A stretch of 18,840 bases of DNA. Origin: an uncultured Clostridia bacterium (lineage in GTDB: Bacteria; Bacillota; Clostridia; Christensenellales; Borkfalkiaceae). The DNA lies in assembly GCA_934249265.1 (NCBI GenBank), contig CAKQKQ010000032.1:1-18840 (forward strand), given 5' to 3'. Each line of letters starts with the position of its first letter. Position 1 is the stretch's first letter. Below the pieces are notes generated by a model. That model had not been told where the DNA came from. It did no database searches and saw only the letters and a list, made by a program, of their open reading frames with translations. Of this stretch, positions 12,708 through 18,840 are shown piece after piece. Both the position numbers and the translations under genes were made by a program.

Positions 12708-12743
12708 AGTTGCCGCTAAAGGGGTAAATTTTTTGAAAAAGAC

Positions 12744-12780
12744 TTTAAAAACAGTAATTTGCGCATATATTGTTTTTAAA
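12744..12780. repeat. 10-bp inverted repeat upstream of the LRR gene promoter
   Basis: TTTAAAAACA (12744-12753) and TGTTTTTAAA (12771-12780) form a perfect inverted repeat with a 17-base loop, 5 bases before the -35 box. It could be a weak terminator for the FmdB message (T-run inside the arm) or an upstream binding site. Confidence 0.4.
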
Positions 12781-12785
12781 TTGTA

Positions 12786-12832
12786 TTGACAAACGCGCGA
12801 TAAAATGTTATTATTTTATAAGACTATAAAAT
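12786..12832 (+). promoter_or_regulatory. Promoter of the LRR lipoprotein with start-site palindrome
   Basis: TTGACA (12786-12791) and TATTAT (12809-12814) with a 17-base spacer and a TGT extended -10. A perfect inverted repeat ATTTTATA (12813-12820), AGAC, TATAAAAT (12825-12832) spans the -10 and the expected start near 12821. Confidence 0.75.
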
Positions 12833-12857
12833 CTTAATAGAAATTAAGGAGTTTATG

Positions 12858-14006
12858 ATGAAAAAACTTATCGGTTTAATTTTAACCCTTACGTTGGCTG
12901 CATCGTTATTTGCTTTCGTCGGTTGTAAAAACAACACAAGCGGCGACGATTCAGATACTACACCGGGTCTTGTTTATGAAAAAGTTACGGATGACGATGA
13001 AAACAGTTATTACGTCGTTACCGGATACAATATGTCGGATGAAGAGGCAGAAGCCGTTGCCGACGGAAAATACGAATCGTTTATGAAAGACATAGTTATT
13101 CCCGCAACTTACACCGAGAATGACGAGACTCTTCCCGTAAAGGAAATAGAGGACGGCGCGTTTTCGGGTCAACTTCTTTTCAAAACGGTTAAGTTTGAAA
13201 AGGTTGACGGCGCATACAATATCGAAAAGATAGGTATGGGCGCGTTCGGCGGTTGCTATAACCTTGAAAAGATGGAACTTCCGTTTGTCGGAAACAAGGT
13301 TGACGCCGTAAACGATAAAAAAGTATTCGGTTATATCTTCGGCGCAAGCGAAGCAAGTAATTCTACAAGTATTGCTCAAAATTACAACGACGCAAGCGAA
13401 ACGCTCACCGTTTATATCCCAAACTCGTTGAAAACGGTTGTCGTTGACGGTCAAGAGACTATTCCCGCATATGCGTTCAACAATGTAACTATGCTTGAAA
13501 ACGTTACCATTAACGGCGCAACTAAAATCGGCAACAACGCGTTCAGCGCATGCACGGGTCTTACAGATTTCGTCATTCCCGACACTGTTACGACTATCGG
13601 CGAAAGCGCATTTAAGGGTTGTACTTCTCTTATGACGGTTAAGTTCCCGCAAGGCGAACACGTAATTATGCAAGAAGCGTTCAGGGGTTGCACCTCGCTC
13701 GGTTATGGCAACGTAAACGCAAACGTAATTGCAATCACTGCAAAAACCGTTTATGAAAAAGCATTCTATGGCTGTACTTCTTTAAGAGCAATTACTATCA
13801 GTTGCGATATACCGGCATACACTTTCTATGGTTGCACTTCGCTTGAAAAAGTAACGTTCTTGGGTACTAACACTATCGGAGTAAACGCTTTCTTTGACTG
13901 CACCGCACTTAAAAACGCGCACGACAGAAATCCTGATACAAGGGCATACCTTGTAAACCTCGAAACCGTTACAAATTATGAAAACGCTTTCGATTTTGAA
14001 ATCTAA
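12858..14006 (+). CDS. BspA-type leucine-rich-repeat surface lipoprotein
   Basis: 382 residues from the second of two adjacent ATGs; the first (12855) leaves AAGGAG (12846-12851) only 3 bases away, the second 6, so the second is preferred. The N-terminus MKKLIGLILTLTLAASLFAFVGC ends in a good lipobox (FVGC), followed by a polar spacer (KNNTSGDD). The body carries Treponema/BspA-type leucine-rich repeats, with units like IGESAFKGCTSLMTVKFPQ, IGNNAFSACTGLTDFVIPD and IPAYTFYGCTSLEKVTFLG; about eight units are visible from residue 90 on. A central stretch (about 150-185) without repeats separates the first two from the rest. Such proteins sit on the cell surface and are usually linked to adhesion or host interaction. 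A strong terminator ends it. Confidence 0.9.
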   Translation: MKKLIGLILTLTLAASLFAFVGCKNNTSGDDSDTTPGLVYEKVTDDDENSYYVVTGYNMSDEEAEAVADGKYESFMKDIVIPATYTENDETLPVKEIEDGAFSGQLLFKTVKFEKVDGAYNIEKIGMGAFGGCYNLEKMELPFVGNKVDAVNDKKVFGYIFGASEASNSTSIAQNYNDASETLTVYIPNSLKTVVVDGQETIPAYAFNNVTMLENVTINGATKIGNNAFSACTGLTDFVIPDTVTTIGESAFKGCTSLMTVKFPQGEHVIMQEAFRGCTSLGYGNVNANVIAITAKTVYEKAFYGCTSLRAITISCDIPAYTFYGCTSLEKVTFLGTNTIGVNAFFDCTALKNAHDRNPDTRAYLVNLETVTNYENAFDFEI

Positions 14007-14039
14007 TAGGTTTAAAAACATAAATTTAAAATAAGGTTA

Positions 14040-14070
14040 AATACCGCGAACTTGTTTCGCGGTATTTTTT
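14040..14070 (+). terminator. Intrinsic terminator of the LRR lipoprotein gene
   Basis: AATACCGCGAA (14040-14050) and TTCGCGGTATT (14056-14066), perfect 11 bp, loop CTTGT, then a T-run to 14070. Clear rho-independent terminator. Confidence 0.92.
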
Positions 14071-14449
14071 ATGCGCAAATTTAAACGGCTATATATGCTG
14101 GCGTATAATTAAATTTGCTGTGCGTTTGGTTGTGCGGTTGATGTGTAATTATGGTTGGCGCAACTGTTTGGTGTGATTTGTTGTCGGCTGTTGTGGTTGC
14201 ATTGGTGTAACTGTTTGGGTTGGAATTGGGTTTGCGTTGACGGTGTTTAATTTGTTGTTGGCGGTTGTCGAGTTTGTGTTTTAAAATATCGTGTCGTTCG
14301 CGCTAACGGCTGTTATGTGGTCGTTATGGTGGTGATTATGCCAAGTTACCGCGCAGCAAAATTTGTGGTTTTGCGGTTATGTTTGCAAAGCGATAAAATC
14401 GTTTTGCAATTTTTAATATGGTTTTTTAATGATATTTTTAAAATATATA
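14071..14449 (+). other. Intergenic region with a G/T-rich strand-asymmetric tract
   Basis: From about 14100 to 14285 the plus strand is very rich in G and T and nearly free of A and C runs (TTGTTGTTGGCGGTTGTC is typical). AACTGTTTGG occurs at 14162 and 14219, 57 bases apart. A longer frame for the next gene begins at 14317, but its first 81 residues look like translated intergenic DNA and precede the promoter, so I reject it. The rest is A/T-rich. Confidence 0.5.
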
Positions 14450-14478
14450 TTGAAAGAAAAAACAAAGTATGGTATAAT
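14450..14478 (+). promoter_or_regulatory. Promoter of the alpha/beta hydrolase gene
   Basis: TTGAAA (14450-14455) and consensus TATAAT (14473-14478) with a 17-base spacer; TGG before the -10 is an extended -10. Start near 14485 gives a leader of about 75 bases that contains a small hairpin ACCGT-TTTG-ACGGT (14501-14514) and the 33-bp repeat. Confidence 0.85.
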
Positions 14479-14513
14479 AAGCGTGCGTGTCGATTAAAGG
14501 ACCGTTTTGACGG

Positions 14514-14546
14514 TTTTATAAAACACGTATTAAGTAAAAACGGAAA
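14514..14546 (+). repeat. 33-bp dispersed repeat, copy A
   Basis: Contains ACACGTATT-n-AGTAAAAACGG flanked by TTTTA. It matches copy B (15597-15629) at 30 of 33 positions in the same orientation. It lies within the 5' leader of the hydrolase, between the promoter and the ribosome binding site. Confidence 0.75.
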
Positions 14547-14559
14547 TTCGGAGGATATA

Positions 14560-15474
14560 ATGAGAGAGCATTTACAGATAAAATTCGACGACAAAGTGAA
14601 TTTAAACGGTTATGTATGGAAAAACGAAAGCGTAAAACCAAAAGAGATAATCGAAATTTCGCACGGTATGGCAGAGCATATTTTGAGATATGACGAATTT
14701 GCCGAAAAACTCGCCGCCGACGGATATATCGTTTACGGCTTCGATCATTACGCGCACGGCGGCAGCAGATACGAAGGTCAAGGCTTGGGCGTATGCACCG
14801 ATTACGATTTCATGACGGCGATTATTAAGGACATAAAGACGGTTAGGGAATACATAGACCTCGTAAATAAAGACGGCTTGGACGTTTATCTTTTTGCTCA
14901 CAGCATGGGTTCTATGGCGGCGCAAAGGTATATTCAGTTGTATCCTCACGATTTTAAAAAGGCGATTATTTGCGGAACGGATTTCGCGGGAAATAAATAC
15001 AAATTGGCGAAAAAATTATTGTCGCACGAGATAAAAAAACACGGAGAAATAAGTTACGTTCCGTTTGTCGAAAATTTGGGTTGCGGCGCGTTTAGCAAAA
15101 AGTTTAAGGACGAAGGGTTAAACGCTTGGCTCACTACAAACCCAGACAGCGTGGCAAAATACAACGCCGACGAATGGTGTGGCGCGCAATTCCCCACCAA
15201 CTATTATTACAGTATGGCAAACATGATGACGCAAATCGCAAAAGCCAATAAGGAAAATAATTTTGCATATAGACCGCAAATTTTGTTAATTGCAGGTAAA
15301 GACGACCCAGTAGGCAACTTCGGTAAAGGAGTAACCAAAGTATACAAAACGTACGACAAATGCGGTTATGACGCACAACTCATTTTATACGAGACGGCTC
15401 GTCACGAATTGTTAAACGAAATAGAGGGCATTAAAAATCAAGTTATTTTCGACGTGATAAGTTTCTATAATTGA
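14560..15474 (+). CDS. Alpha/beta hydrolase, monoacylglycerol lipase / lysophospholipase type
   Basis: 304 residues from ATG 14560 (CGGAGG at 14549-14554). Probably a cytosolic serine ester hydrolase acting on acyl-glycerols or lysophospholipids (S33/Hydrolase_4 group). Oxyanion region ISHGMAEH (33-40), FDHYAHGGS (61-69), nucleophile elbow AHSMGS (113-118, S115; family usual GHSMG, so the first Gly is Ala), acid residue in LLIAGKDDPVG (D249 or D248) and catalytic H282 in ETARHELLNE. All three triad positions are present. A signal peptide is absent. It has its own promoter and is followed by a terminator at 15662-15705, so it is monocistronic and convergent with the glycosidase gene. Confidence 0.9.
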   Translation: MREHLQIKFDDKVNLNGYVWKNESVKPKEIIEISHGMAEHILRYDEFAEKLAADGYIVYGFDHYAHGGSRYEGQGLGVCTDYDFMTAIIKDIKTVREYIDLVNKDGLDVYLFAHSMGSMAAQRYIQLYPHDFKKAIICGTDFAGNKYKLAKKLLSHEIKKHGEISYVPFVENLGCGAFSKKFKDEGLNAWLTTNPDSVAKYNADEWCGAQFPTNYYYSMANMMTQIAKANKENNFAYRPQILLIAGKDDPVGNFGKGVTKVYKTYDKCGYDAQLILYETARHELLNEIEGIKNQVIFDVISFYN

Positions 15475-15510
15475 CGAAGTAAAAATGATTTATGGCGAAA
15501 AAGCAAAGCC

Positions 15511-15564
15511 GAGCGATTTTATTGCAGTTTAATAGCGATTTAATTGCGGCTTAATTACGATGCC
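15511..15564 (+). repeat. 11-bp tandem repeats after the hydrolase gene
   Basis: ATTGCAGTTTA (15521-15531), ATAGCGATTTA (15532-15542), ATTGCGGCTTA (15543-15553) and ATTACGATGCC (15554-15564), exactly 11 bases apart, with a partial earlier unit GAGCGATTTT (15511-15520). The period is close to one turn of the DNA helix. Confidence 0.65.
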
Positions 15565-15596
15565 GACGGTATTGGAAAGAATTAAGAAATTACCGC

Positions 15597-15629
15597 TTTT
15601 ACAAAACACGTATTGAGTAAAAACGGCAA
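15597..15629 (+). repeat. 33-bp dispersed repeat, copy B
   Basis: Same core as copy A with three differences. Its outer arms TTTTAC and GTAAAA are perfect inverted complements. Lies between the hydrolase and its terminator. Confidence 0.75.
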
Positions 15630-15661
15630 AAACGATAAAATTTAATAGATTTTAAACATAG

Positions 15662-15705
15662 AAAATACCGATTAAAAAGTCAATTGATTTTTTAATCGGT
15701 ATTTT
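15662..15705 (+). terminator. Long bidirectional-looking terminator hairpin
   Basis: A 17-base A/T-rich arm (15662-15678, core ATACCGATTAAAAA) pairs perfectly with 15689-15705, loop of 10, T-rich exit. It probably ends the hydrolase transcript; the A-rich left flank could also serve the opposite strand. Confidence 0.75.
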
Positions 15706-15717
15706 ATTTGGTAGAGT

Positions 15718-15756
15718 AAAAACAAGCCCGACGGCAACCGCTGTCGGGCTTGTTTC
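15718..15756 (-). terminator. Intrinsic terminator of the GH43 gene
   Basis: AAACAAGCCCGAC (15720-15732) and GTCGGGCTTGTTT (15743-15755) form a perfect 13-bp G/C-rich stem with a 10-base loop that can be partly closed by GG/CT. On the minus strand the stem is followed by a T-run (GTTTTTAC). It begins only 13 bases after the glycosidase stop, and can act on the plus strand too. Confidence 0.9.
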
Positions 15757-15768
15757 TTTTATAATTGT

Positions 15769-18048
15769 TTATTGTTGTTTAATTTCGATATCTTTAATTT
15801 TAAGTTCCGGCGATTTCGCAAGTAAGCCGAAACGACCGTAAAGATAAGCGTTGTCGTCGAAATAATCGATGTATTTCGTTCCGTTGATTTGTACTACAAT
15901 GTGGTTGTTGTTCGTTTTAATTTGCAAAATAAACGGCTCGTTGGGTTTTATGTTAGCCTTTGCCGAAGCAAGTTTTTTCGTGCCGTAGTTCAACTTGTCG
16001 AGGTGTACGCCTTCTTGGTCGAAAATGAGTTGATAAGCATACATTGACTCGGCAACTTGGTTGTCAAAGTAAGAGTAGTTTTTCGCTCTGAATACAATGC
16101 CGCCCAAGTTTTCTTTTAAGGTTGAAAGCACCGTCATCGTCAAATCGAAATTATGCAAAGAGTCGTTGCCGAATAATCCGCAACCCAATTTTCCGTCGGA
16201 GAAGAGATATCCTTCGCAAATGCCTATTCTTCCGTGCATTTCTTCGGCAGTGCGCAAATCGATTTTTCCTTTAAGTTGAGTCGGAGTCACGTAATTAAAG
16301 CCGAGCATTGCAATATCGAGCGAGCCCGAAACAAGTTTAAGCGTAAGTTTGCGGAAACCTTTTTTAATATTGATTTTGCAAAGGTGAATATACGCAAAAT
16401 CGTCCGCTCCGTTGATTTTAGGAATGGTGATTTTGTATTTCTTTCTATCGATAATCAGTCTTATAACGCTGCCTTCGCATTTTTTGGAAACGTAAGCCGA
16501 AACGTAATATTGACCCGTAAAGCCGGCGTTTATATCATAAGAAATAAAATCGTCTTTATCCGAAAGCAACACGCTGTCGAAATTGTTGTGTCTTATGGTG
16601 TTTTCCTTTTCGCCTTGACGTATTCCGTCTGCCATGGCGTAAGCGGATTTAATATAGAAACCTTCTTTTTCGCCTTTTTTATAAGTCGTTGCGGGGAATA
16701 TCGAGGGTAAGTTTTTAACGGTGTCGAAATCGCTCGTGCCGAAAACGTCTTTGCTTACGGCGGTGTAAAGCGGGGTAGTTCCGTCACCGTAACCCACCGA
16801 GCCTCTGCCTAAAGAAACAAGGTCAAAAAGTTTTCTTCCGTTGTAGAAAATTCTCGCTTTCGCAAAACCGTTTTCAATTCTCACCGTGTGCAAACAGTTG
16901 GGGGTAATCGTTTGGTTGAGGTTTGCCGTAAAAGTTTCGACTTCTTCGCCGACGTGCTTTGTAAGCACCGCCGTGTTGACGCCTATTTTAAGTGTGGTAT
17001 AACGCGACGGGTCGTCGTATCTGCAATAAACTGTCGCGCCGTCTTTACCGCCTTTAAAATTTAATTCCGCGGTGTACATTCCCAGCGCATTGGGGGTGAG
17101 AAGTTTGTTGTCCGTTATGGTAAGACCGGAAGTTTTTTGATATTCATAGTCTGCCTTTTTGGGGGCTAAAACGCTATAATTACACAAACCGTTTGCTGTC
17201 AAAATAGCACCGTTGGTAAAATATCGCGTGAGATTATACCTTCTGTCAGGTCCGCGTTTGCCGTAAAGAGTGTGATATGCGGTGTACACTCCGTCAAGGT
17301 CGGGAGCGATAAAACTGCTGTTGTGTCCGATGCCCGTATAGTCGTCGTCGGTGCTGATCATTACGGTGTTGTGGAAGGGTTGAGTAAACGCCGAAAGGTC
17401 GAAATCTTTAGCCTTTTGATAACTGTAACAAATTCTGTATCCTTTGGATAAAAAGTGGTTTCCCGTGTATGTGAGGTAATAATAGCCGTTTCTTTCAAAA
17501 ACACTCGGACCTTCGGTCCAGCCGTTTAAAAAGGCGTCGGTAATTTTGTTTTCATCGCCGTAATCGGGTATTTCCAAAGTCGAAAGGTCGTTGTAGCACA
17601 GCCCGTCGCCGCCGTCCGAAGTGCTTACGGTGTGCATGAAAAACAATTTGTTGTTGTCGTCCACAAAGAAACTGCCGTCAATGCCTTTTAAAATTTTATC
17701 GGTGAGGGGAGTAAACGGTCCTAAAGGCGAATCGGCGCGGTAAAATCTGTGTCCCGTTCCGCTTGGGGAAGTGCAAAGAATAAATTGTCCGTTGTAATAA
17801 ACCACTTCGGGGGCGTAACAACTTCTGAATTCTTCAAGAGTTTTATCCGTTTTCATCGCGATACCCGCGTAAGACCAATTGATTAAATCGTCCGAAACGT
17901 ATACGACTATGTCGGAAAAAGTACAGTAAAGATAATATTTCCCGAGATATCTCAAGACAAACGGGTCGGCAAAAGAAGTGTCTTTTGCGTAGCCGTTTTT
18001 GCTTTGCTTGGCAATGTCGATAAAATTGACGTAAGTTTTTTGTTTCAT
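15769..18048 (-). CDS. Multidomain glycoside hydrolase family 43 enzyme
   Basis: 759 residues from ATG 18048-18046 (weak AGGTG at 18058-18054); an earlier in-frame start at 18120 adds 24 residues without sense. GH43 enzymes cleave arabinose, xylose or galactose side chains of plant polysaccharides. The five-blade propeller covers about residues 20-300: base D28 (SFADPFVLR), pKa-tuning D124 (GIDGSFF), general acid E179 (WTEGPSVF), also YAPEV (79-82), HNSSF and the late YHTLYGK with R. Three further beta-domains follow: a lectin-like one (about 330-440), one of CBM6/35 shape (about 480-600), and a final lectin/LamG-like one (about 600-759). Despite this, no signal peptide is seen, so it is predicted cytoplasmic, acting on imported oligosaccharides. 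Exact substrate cannot be told. An EamA-type transporter lies upstream on the same strand. Confidence 0.88.
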   Translation of the reverse strand: MKQKTYVNFIDIAKQSKNGYAKDTSFADPFVLRYLGKYYLYCTFSDIVVYVSDDLINWSYAGIAMKTDKTLEEFRSCYAPEVVYYNGQFILCTSPSGTGHRFYRADSPLGPFTPLTDKILKGIDGSFFVDDNNKLFFMHTVSTSDGGDGLCYNDLSTLEIPDYGDENKITDAFLNGWTEGPSVFERNGYYYLTYTGNHFLSKGYRICYSYQKAKDFDLSAFTQPFHNTVMISTDDDYTGIGHNSSFIAPDLDGVYTAYHTLYGKRGPDRRYNLTRYFTNGAILTANGLCNYSVLAPKKADYEYQKTSGLTITDNKLLTPNALGMYTAELNFKGGKDGATVYCRYDDPSRYTTLKIGVNTAVLTKHVGEEVETFTANLNQTITPNCLHTVRIENGFAKARIFYNGRKLFDLVSLGRGSVGYGDGTTPLYTAVSKDVFGTSDFDTVKNLPSIFPATTYKKGEKEGFYIKSAYAMADGIRQGEKENTIRHNNFDSVLLSDKDDFISYDINAGFTGQYYVSAYVSKKCEGSVIRLIIDRKKYKITIPKINGADDFAYIHLCKINIKKGFRKLTLKLVSGSLDIAMLGFNYVTPTQLKGKIDLRTAEEMHGRIGICEGYLFSDGKLGCGLFGNDSLHNFDLTMTVLSTLKENLGGIVFRAKNYSYFDNQVAESMYAYQLIFDQEGVHLDKLNYGTKKLASAKANIKPNEPFILQIKTNNNHIVVQINGTKYIDYFDDNAYLYGRFGLLAKSPELKIKDIEIKQQ

Positions 18049-18124
18049 AATGCACCTGTCTATATGTAATTTTTTCTTTAGGTTTATTATTTTAAAACAA
18101 ATTCGTTTTTCGATAGTCAACTTA

Positions 18125-18157
18125 ACGGTTTAACCGTCTAACCGTCGTCAAACGTTT
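18125..18157 (-). promoter_or_regulatory. Palindromes in the GH43 leader, possible operators
   Basis: ACGGTTTAACCGT (18125-18137) is a perfect palindrome with a one-base centre, and TAACCGTC is repeated next to it. AAACGTTT (18150-18157), a perfect CG-centred palindrome of the kind used by LacI-type sugar regulators, lies 16-23 bases after the expected start. Confidence 0.4.
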
Positions 18158-18179
18158 AATTGTCTCATTTTCATATAAT

Positions 18180-18208
18180 ATTTTACCATTTTTTATACAA
18201 AAAGTCAA
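18180..18208 (-). promoter_or_regulatory. Promoter of the GH43 gene
   Basis: On the minus strand TTGACT (18208-18203) and TAAAAT (18185-18180) are 17 bases apart with TGG before the -10 (extended -10). Start near 18173 leaves a leader of about 125 bases. Confidence 0.75.
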
Positions 18209-18466
18209 TATCGAATAGCATTAAAGGGTAGTTTATGAGTAAAAAGGTTGTTTTTTTATCGCGTTTTCACATTTGAGCGTAAAATTGTTTTTTATAAGTT
18301 GCATTTTGAAGTGCTTACGGCTGTTAAGTATAATATTTTGTCTAAAATCGAGGTGTTTTAATCTTGCTTTACGTATAATGGGTTTAAGCCAAAATGTCGC
18401 GTTTACATAATACGTATTGCGTAAAAACGGCAAAAAACGACTAAAACGTTTAAAATTTATGAATAT
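18209..18466. other. Gap between the EamA and GH43 genes
   Basis: A/T-rich, no coding frame. It holds copy C of the 33-bp repeat (18401-18433). Beyond the EamA stop the minus strand reads T-rich with a weak AAACG/CGTTT hairpin, which may be its terminator. Confidence 0.4.
18401..18433 (+). repeat. 33-bp dispersed repeat, copy C (near-palindromic)
   Basis: Matches copy B at 29 of 33 positions. Its core AATACGTATT (18409-18418) is a perfect palindrome, extended by TTTAC (18402-18406) and GTAAA (18421-18425) after a two-base mismatch on each side. Confidence 0.75.
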
Positions 18467-18840
18467 TTAAAAGCAAACCGCTACAAGTCCCGCAAAAGCG
18501 ATGGCGACTGCGACGAAATTGCGTTTTGGGACTTTTTCTTTTAAAAGTATGCTCAATACCGTGCTAAATATTATTGTTCCGCCCGTAATTACGGGGTATT
18601 GTATAGAAACTTCAACTCCTTTATCGAGTGCCCACAGAAGGAAAAAGTTGCCCATTCCGTTTGAAAAAATATAAAAGAAAGCCGCCAAATAAGATTGTTT
18701 GGGTTTGTTTAATGTAAAAAGACTTGTTTCGTGTTCTTTTTTATATTTTGGCGCGATAAATAAAATTATTGCAGAACTGATTATAAAAGAGTACAAAAGC
18801 ACAAACATATTGTAGTTTGCGTCGGGTATATGTATCGTGC
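18467..18840 (-). CDS. EamA/DMT-type membrane transporter, C-terminal part (runs off right edge)
   Basis: The frame is open to the window edge (upstream codons read TIHIPDANYNMFVLL), so the ATG at 18808 is probably internal. About 124 residues are visible with four membrane helices: FVLLYSFIISSAIILFI, YLAAFFYIFSNGMGNFFLLWAL, IQYPVITGGTIIFSTVLSILL and the last NFVAVAIAFAGLVAVCF. The pattern YPVITGGTIIFSTVLSILLKEKVPKRNFVAVAIAFAGL is the second EamA repeat of drug/metabolite transporters, where LLKEK-x-P lies at the cytoplasmic turn. Substrate unknown. Upstream of the glycosidase on the same strand but 340 bases and a separate promoter away. Confidence 0.8.
   Translation of the reverse strand, partial: TIHIPDANYNMFVLLYSFIISSAIILFIAPKYKKEHETSLFTLNKPKQSYLAAFFYIFSNGMGNFFLLWALDKGVEVSIQYPVITGGTIIFSTVLSILLKEKVPKRNFVAVAIAFAGLVAVCF

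Noticed and set aside
12951..13673. 240-aa open frame on the minus strand
   Set aside because: It lies wholly opposite the LRR lipoprotein gene, which has clear repeats and its own promoter and terminator; the antisense translation has no recognisable motif.
14317..14559. Extended N-terminus (81 residues) for the alpha/beta hydrolase
   Set aside because: The promoter at 14450-14478 lies inside it, CGGAGG precedes ATG 14560, and the extra residues are translated intergenic sequence.

Overview
The window looks like a chromosomal stretch of a low-GC, Gram-positive, Clostridia-like bacterium (Bacillota), probably an uncultured gut-type lineage. The basis is the Firmicutes-style translation operon rpmG-secE-nusG-rplK-rplA-rplJ-rplL, AAGGAGG-type ribosome binding sites, TTGACA/TATAAT promoters, a SpoIIQ-like LytM protein behind a forespore-type promoter, and gut-associated families (GH43 glycosidase, BspA-type leucine-rich lipoprotein). 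The lineage is inferred from gene content, not from a database match.

Layout: (1) 1-1200: the start of a cation:proton antiporter gene running off the left edge (minus strand), then a gene of unknown function at 652-1194 whose promoter implies a leaderless mRNA. (2) 1523-5494: the translation and secretion block. rpmG (53 aa), secE and nusG share a strong promoter with a CIRCE-like hairpin at the start of the transcript. rplK and rplA each carry an L1-type leader. rplJ-rplL have their own promoter, an L10 leader, an intrinsic attenuator and a TTG start for rplJ. rpoB does not follow rplL. (3) 5768-9315: an operon-like set of a PHP-domain protein, a glycerol-1-phosphate/iron-type alcohol dehydrogenase relative and a HAD-IIA phosphatase. 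The first two appear to have lost their metal-binding residues, and the set lies behind a promoter with a perfect 8-9-8 inverted repeat. (4) 9340-12147: a small exported protein, a SpoIIQ-like M23 protein behind a sigma-F-like promoter, and an M1 metallopeptidase lipoprotein. Both flanking exported-protein genes have their Shine-Dalgarno sequence inside the 3' arm of a terminator-like hairpin that ends at the start codon. (5) 12363-14070: an FmdB-type zinc-ribbon protein and a BspA-type leucine-rich-repeat lipoprotein, each with a palindrome over its -10/start region. (6) 14450-15474: an alpha/beta hydrolase of the monoacylglycerol lipase type. (7) Minus strand, 15769-18840: a four-domain GH43 glycosidase without a signal peptide, and the 3' part of an EamA-type transporter.

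The intergenic regions are long and contain several kinds of degenerate short tandem repeats (periods about 11, 18, 19-23), a G/T-only-like stretch, and three copies of a 33-bp imperfect palindromic repeat. The most interesting items are the pair of apparently dead enzymes with a possible operator, the twice-used hairpin/ribosome-binding-site arrangement, the sigma-F-like promoter before the SpoIIQ-like gene, and the 33-bp dispersed palindrome.
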